Assembly (NCBI RefSeq): GCF_014192095.1
Contig: NZ_JACHXN010000006.1
Span: 186,001 to 250,000 of the forward strand
Direction: 5' to 3'
Length of the DNA stretch: 64,000 nt
Origin: Phyllobacterium trifolii
GTDB taxonomy: Bacteria > Pseudomonadota > Alphaproteobacteria > Rhizobiales > Rhizobiaceae
A model generated the notes under the pieces. It had not been told where the DNA came from, ran no database searches, and was given only the letters and a program-made list of their open reading frames with translations. The translations under genes and the position numbers were made by a program. How positions within the stretch are numbered: the first letter of the stretch is position 1; each line of letters starts with the position of its first letter. Of this stretch, positions 62,197-64,000 are shown in pieces.

Positions 62197-64000
62197 ATGC
62201 GTGTACACAAGAATTTAATTGGAATTGCATTGGCTACAACGGCCATGACGTTCTCATTGGCGGGGGGTGCTCTGGCCAATGACGATCTTCAGGCTGTAAT
62301 TTCTGATTCGAAGAACTGGGCTATCCAGACCGGTGATTACGCTAATACGCGCTACTCGAAACTCAATAAGATTACTGCGGACAATGTCAAAAACCTTCAG
62401 GTCGCCTGGACGTTTTCGACTGGTGTGCTGCGCGGCCATGAAGGAGGCCCGCTCATCGTTGGCGATGTGATGTATGTCCATGCGCCTTATCCGAACACCG
62501 TCTTTGCGCTTGACCTGAACAATGATGGCAAAATCCTCTGGAAGTATGAACCCAAGCAGGACGCAAACGTCATTCCCATCATGTGCTGCGATACCGTTAA
62601 TCGCGGCGTAGCCTACGGCGACGGCAAGATATTCCTTTATCAGGCCGACGCAACGCTCGTTGCCCTCGATGCAAAGACAGGTAAGCCCGATTGGTCCGTG
62701 AAAAACGCCGAGGCGGTAGACGGCAGCAAGGGCGAGTCTGGAACGTCCGCACCAATGGTCGTGAAAGACAAGGTCATTGTCGGTATTTCCGGTGGTGAGT
62801 TCGGTGTTCGCGGTCATCTGACTGCTTACAATATCAAGGATGGCAAGGAGGCCTGGCGTGCCTATTCGATGGGTTCCGACAAGGAGACCTTGGTCGATCC
62901 GGAAAAGACTATGGAGCTTGGCAAGCCAGTCGGAAAAGACTCCAGCACCAAGACCTGGGAAGGTGATCAGTGGAAAGTCGGTGGTGGAACGACCTGGGGT
63001 TGGTATTCGTACGATCCCAAGCTGAACCTGATCTATTACGGTACCGGCAATCCATCTACCTGGAACCCAAGTCAGCGCCCGGGTGACAACAAATGGTCCA
63101 TGACCATCATGGCGCGCGATGCCGATACAGGCATGGCGAAATGGCTCTACCAGATGACCCCGCATGACGAGTGGGATTATGATGGTATCAATGAAATGAT
63201 CCTGGCGGATGGCATCGAAGTCGATGGCAAGCCGCGTGATGTCCTCGTGCACTTCGATCGTAACGGCTTTGCCTATACGATGGATCGTGCAACCGGTGAA
63301 CTCCTGGTCGCAAAGAAATATGATCCGGCAGTCAACTGGGCGTCCGAAATCGACATGGACAAGGACAGCAAGACCTATGGCCGTCCGAAGCTCGTAGCGA
63401 AGTACTCAACATCAAAAGAGGACGTCAATGCGCAGGGCATCTGCCCGGCGGCTCTTGGTACGAAAGATCAACAGCCGGCTGCCTATTCGCCAAAGACCAA
63501 GCTTTTCTATGTTCCAACGAACCATGTCTGCATGGATTACGAGCCCTATAAGGTCAGTTACACCGCCGGTCAGCCTTACGTCGGCGCGACACTGTCCATG
63601 TATCCAGCTCCGAACAGCCATGGCGGCATGGGTAACTTCATCGCATGGGATGCGGCGAAGGGTGAGATCGTCTGGTCCAAGCCCGAGCAGTTCTCTGTCT
63701 GGTCAGGCGCTTTGGCCACCGATGGCGATGTTGTCTTCTACGGAACACTCGAAGGCTATCTGAAGGCGGTCGATAAGGACGGCAAGGAACTTTACAAGTT
63801 CAAGACACCGTCCGGCATCATCGGTAACGTCACCACATACGAACATAAGGGCAAACAATATGTTGCCGTTCTGTCCGGTGTTGGCGGATGGGCTGGTATC
63901 GGTCTTGCCGCTGGCTTGACGAAGCCGAATGAAGGCCTTGGTGCGGTTGGCGGTTATGCCGCTCTTTCCGACTACACGGCCTTGGGCGGTCAGTTGACCG
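62197..64000 (+). CDS. xoxF: Lanthanide-dependent PQQ methanol dehydrogenase XoxF (3' end beyond window)
   Basis: 601 residues are present and the frame is still open at base 64000; the family is about 600-620, so almost all of it is here. Signal peptide [19 protein letters not shown], mature start near NDDLQ. Diagnostic residues: the vicinal disulfide C130-C131 in [12 protein letters not shown], metal Glu and Asn in GGEFGVRG and [10 protein letters not shown], and the sequence [12 protein letters not shown] with catalytic Asp327 and the extra Asp329 that coordinates the lanthanide (Ala in calcium MxaF enzymes). Tryptophan-docking blades such as WKYEPKQD and [16 protein letters not shown] are visible. 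Periplasmic oxidation of methanol to formaldehyde or formate. AGGGAGGA precedes the ATG. Confidence 0.96.
   Translation, partial: MRVHKNLIGIALATTAMTFSLAGGALANDDLQAVISDSKNWAIQTGDYANTRYSKLNKITADNVKNLQVAWTFSTGVLRGHEGGPLIVGDVMYVHAPYPNTVFALDLNNDGKILWKYEPKQDANVIPIMCCDTVNRGVAYGDGKIFLYQADATLVALDAKTGKPDWSVKNAEAVDGSKGESGTSAPMVVKDKVIVGISGGEFGVRGHLTAYNIKDGKEAWRAYSMGSDKETLVDPEKTMELGKPVGKDSSTKTWEGDQWKVGGGTTWGWYSYDPKLNLIYYGTGNPSTWNPSQRPGDNKWSMTIMARDADTGMAKWLYQMTPHDEWDYDGINEMILADGIEVDGKPRDVLVHFDRNGFAYTMDRATGELLVAKKYDPAVNWASEIDMDKDSKTYGRPKLVAKYSTSKEDVNAQGICPAALGTKDQQPAAYSPKTKLFYVPTNHVCMDYEPYKVSYTAGQPYVGATLSMYPAPNSHGGMGNFIAWDAAKGEIVWSKPEQFSVWSGALATDGDVVFYGTLEGYLKAVDKDGKELYKFKTPSGIIGNVTTYEHKGKQYVAVLSGVGGWAGIGLAAGLTKPNEGLGAVGGYAALSDYTALGGQLT

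Noticed and set aside
62254-63252. 332-codon minus-strand frame opposite xoxF
   Set aside because: Shadow of xoxF, whose active-site motifs are all in the plus frame.

Overview
The window reads as a chromosome, chromid or megaplasmid segment of an alphaproteobacterium of the order Hyphomicrobiales (Rhizobiales). The grounds are: a red-type (form IC) RuBisCO operon in the order cbbF-P-T-A-L-S-X-E with divergent cbbR; a lanthanide-type methanol dehydrogenase (xoxF) beside it; rhizobial-type palindromic intergenic elements; an EcfG-like promoter at otsA; and several protein families typical of rhizobia. The cbb-to-xoxF order resembles, from memory, the corresponding region of Sinorhizobium meliloti pSymB. 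I see no tRNA or rRNA genes, insertion sequences, phage genes or CRISPR arrays.

Layout. 1-4.9 kb: 3' part of an RND efflux pump gene, a DUF4239-type membrane protein and an orphan NarL-class sensor kinase. 4.9-9.3 kb (minus): an operon for a DUF202 protein, a cytoplasmic-looking type I sulfatase, an SBF/BASS-family symporter, the formylglycine-generating enzyme that would activate the sulfatase, and a DUF1622 protein. 9.3-15.5 kb: hypothetical genes, two decayed genes around a perfect 25-bp palindrome, a lipoprotein hydrolase and an orphan NarL-type response regulator. 15.6-21.5 kb: an envelope cluster (betaine-type binding protein, L,D-transpeptidase, small lipoprotein, DUF3300, DUF2950, outer-membrane barrel and a small secreted protein). 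21.5-24 kb: a ChaA-like antiporter and pobA. 24.2-29.8 kb: a GntR-controlled N-acetylmannosamine locus with a NanE-NanK fusion and a family-1 sugar ABC transporter that lacks its ATPase. 30.2-37.9 kb: a CPA2 antiporter with a cyclic-nucleotide-binding tail, then trehalose genes otsA and otsB, with a full-length TreY homologue that has lost its catalytic residues overlapping otsA. 38-42.4 kb: a five-gene aa3-type cytochrome oxidase operon. 42.6-45.5 kb: a DUF1428 protein, a CHASE2 adenylate cyclase and a FecR protein. 45.6-55.8 kb: cbbR and the Calvin-cycle operon. 55.9-64 kb: a small cytochrome c, then a quinoprotein-associated operon (small protein, ABC transporter, zinc metallohydrolase, SoxYZ-like carrier), and xoxF running off the right edge.

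The right third makes a metabolic unit: XoxF oxidises methanol in the periplasm with PQQ and a lanthanide, c-type cytochromes take the electrons, the C1 unit would go to formate and CO2 elsewhere, and the cbb operon fixes the CO2. The accessory operon at 56.6-61.2 kb carries families seen beside PQQ dehydrogenases whose exact role is not settled. The most unusual single gene is the apparent TreY pseudoenzyme (31951-34614). The most coherent less-described module is the sulfatase/symporter/FGE operon, which suggests uptake of an intact organosulfate followed by cytoplasmic desulfation.
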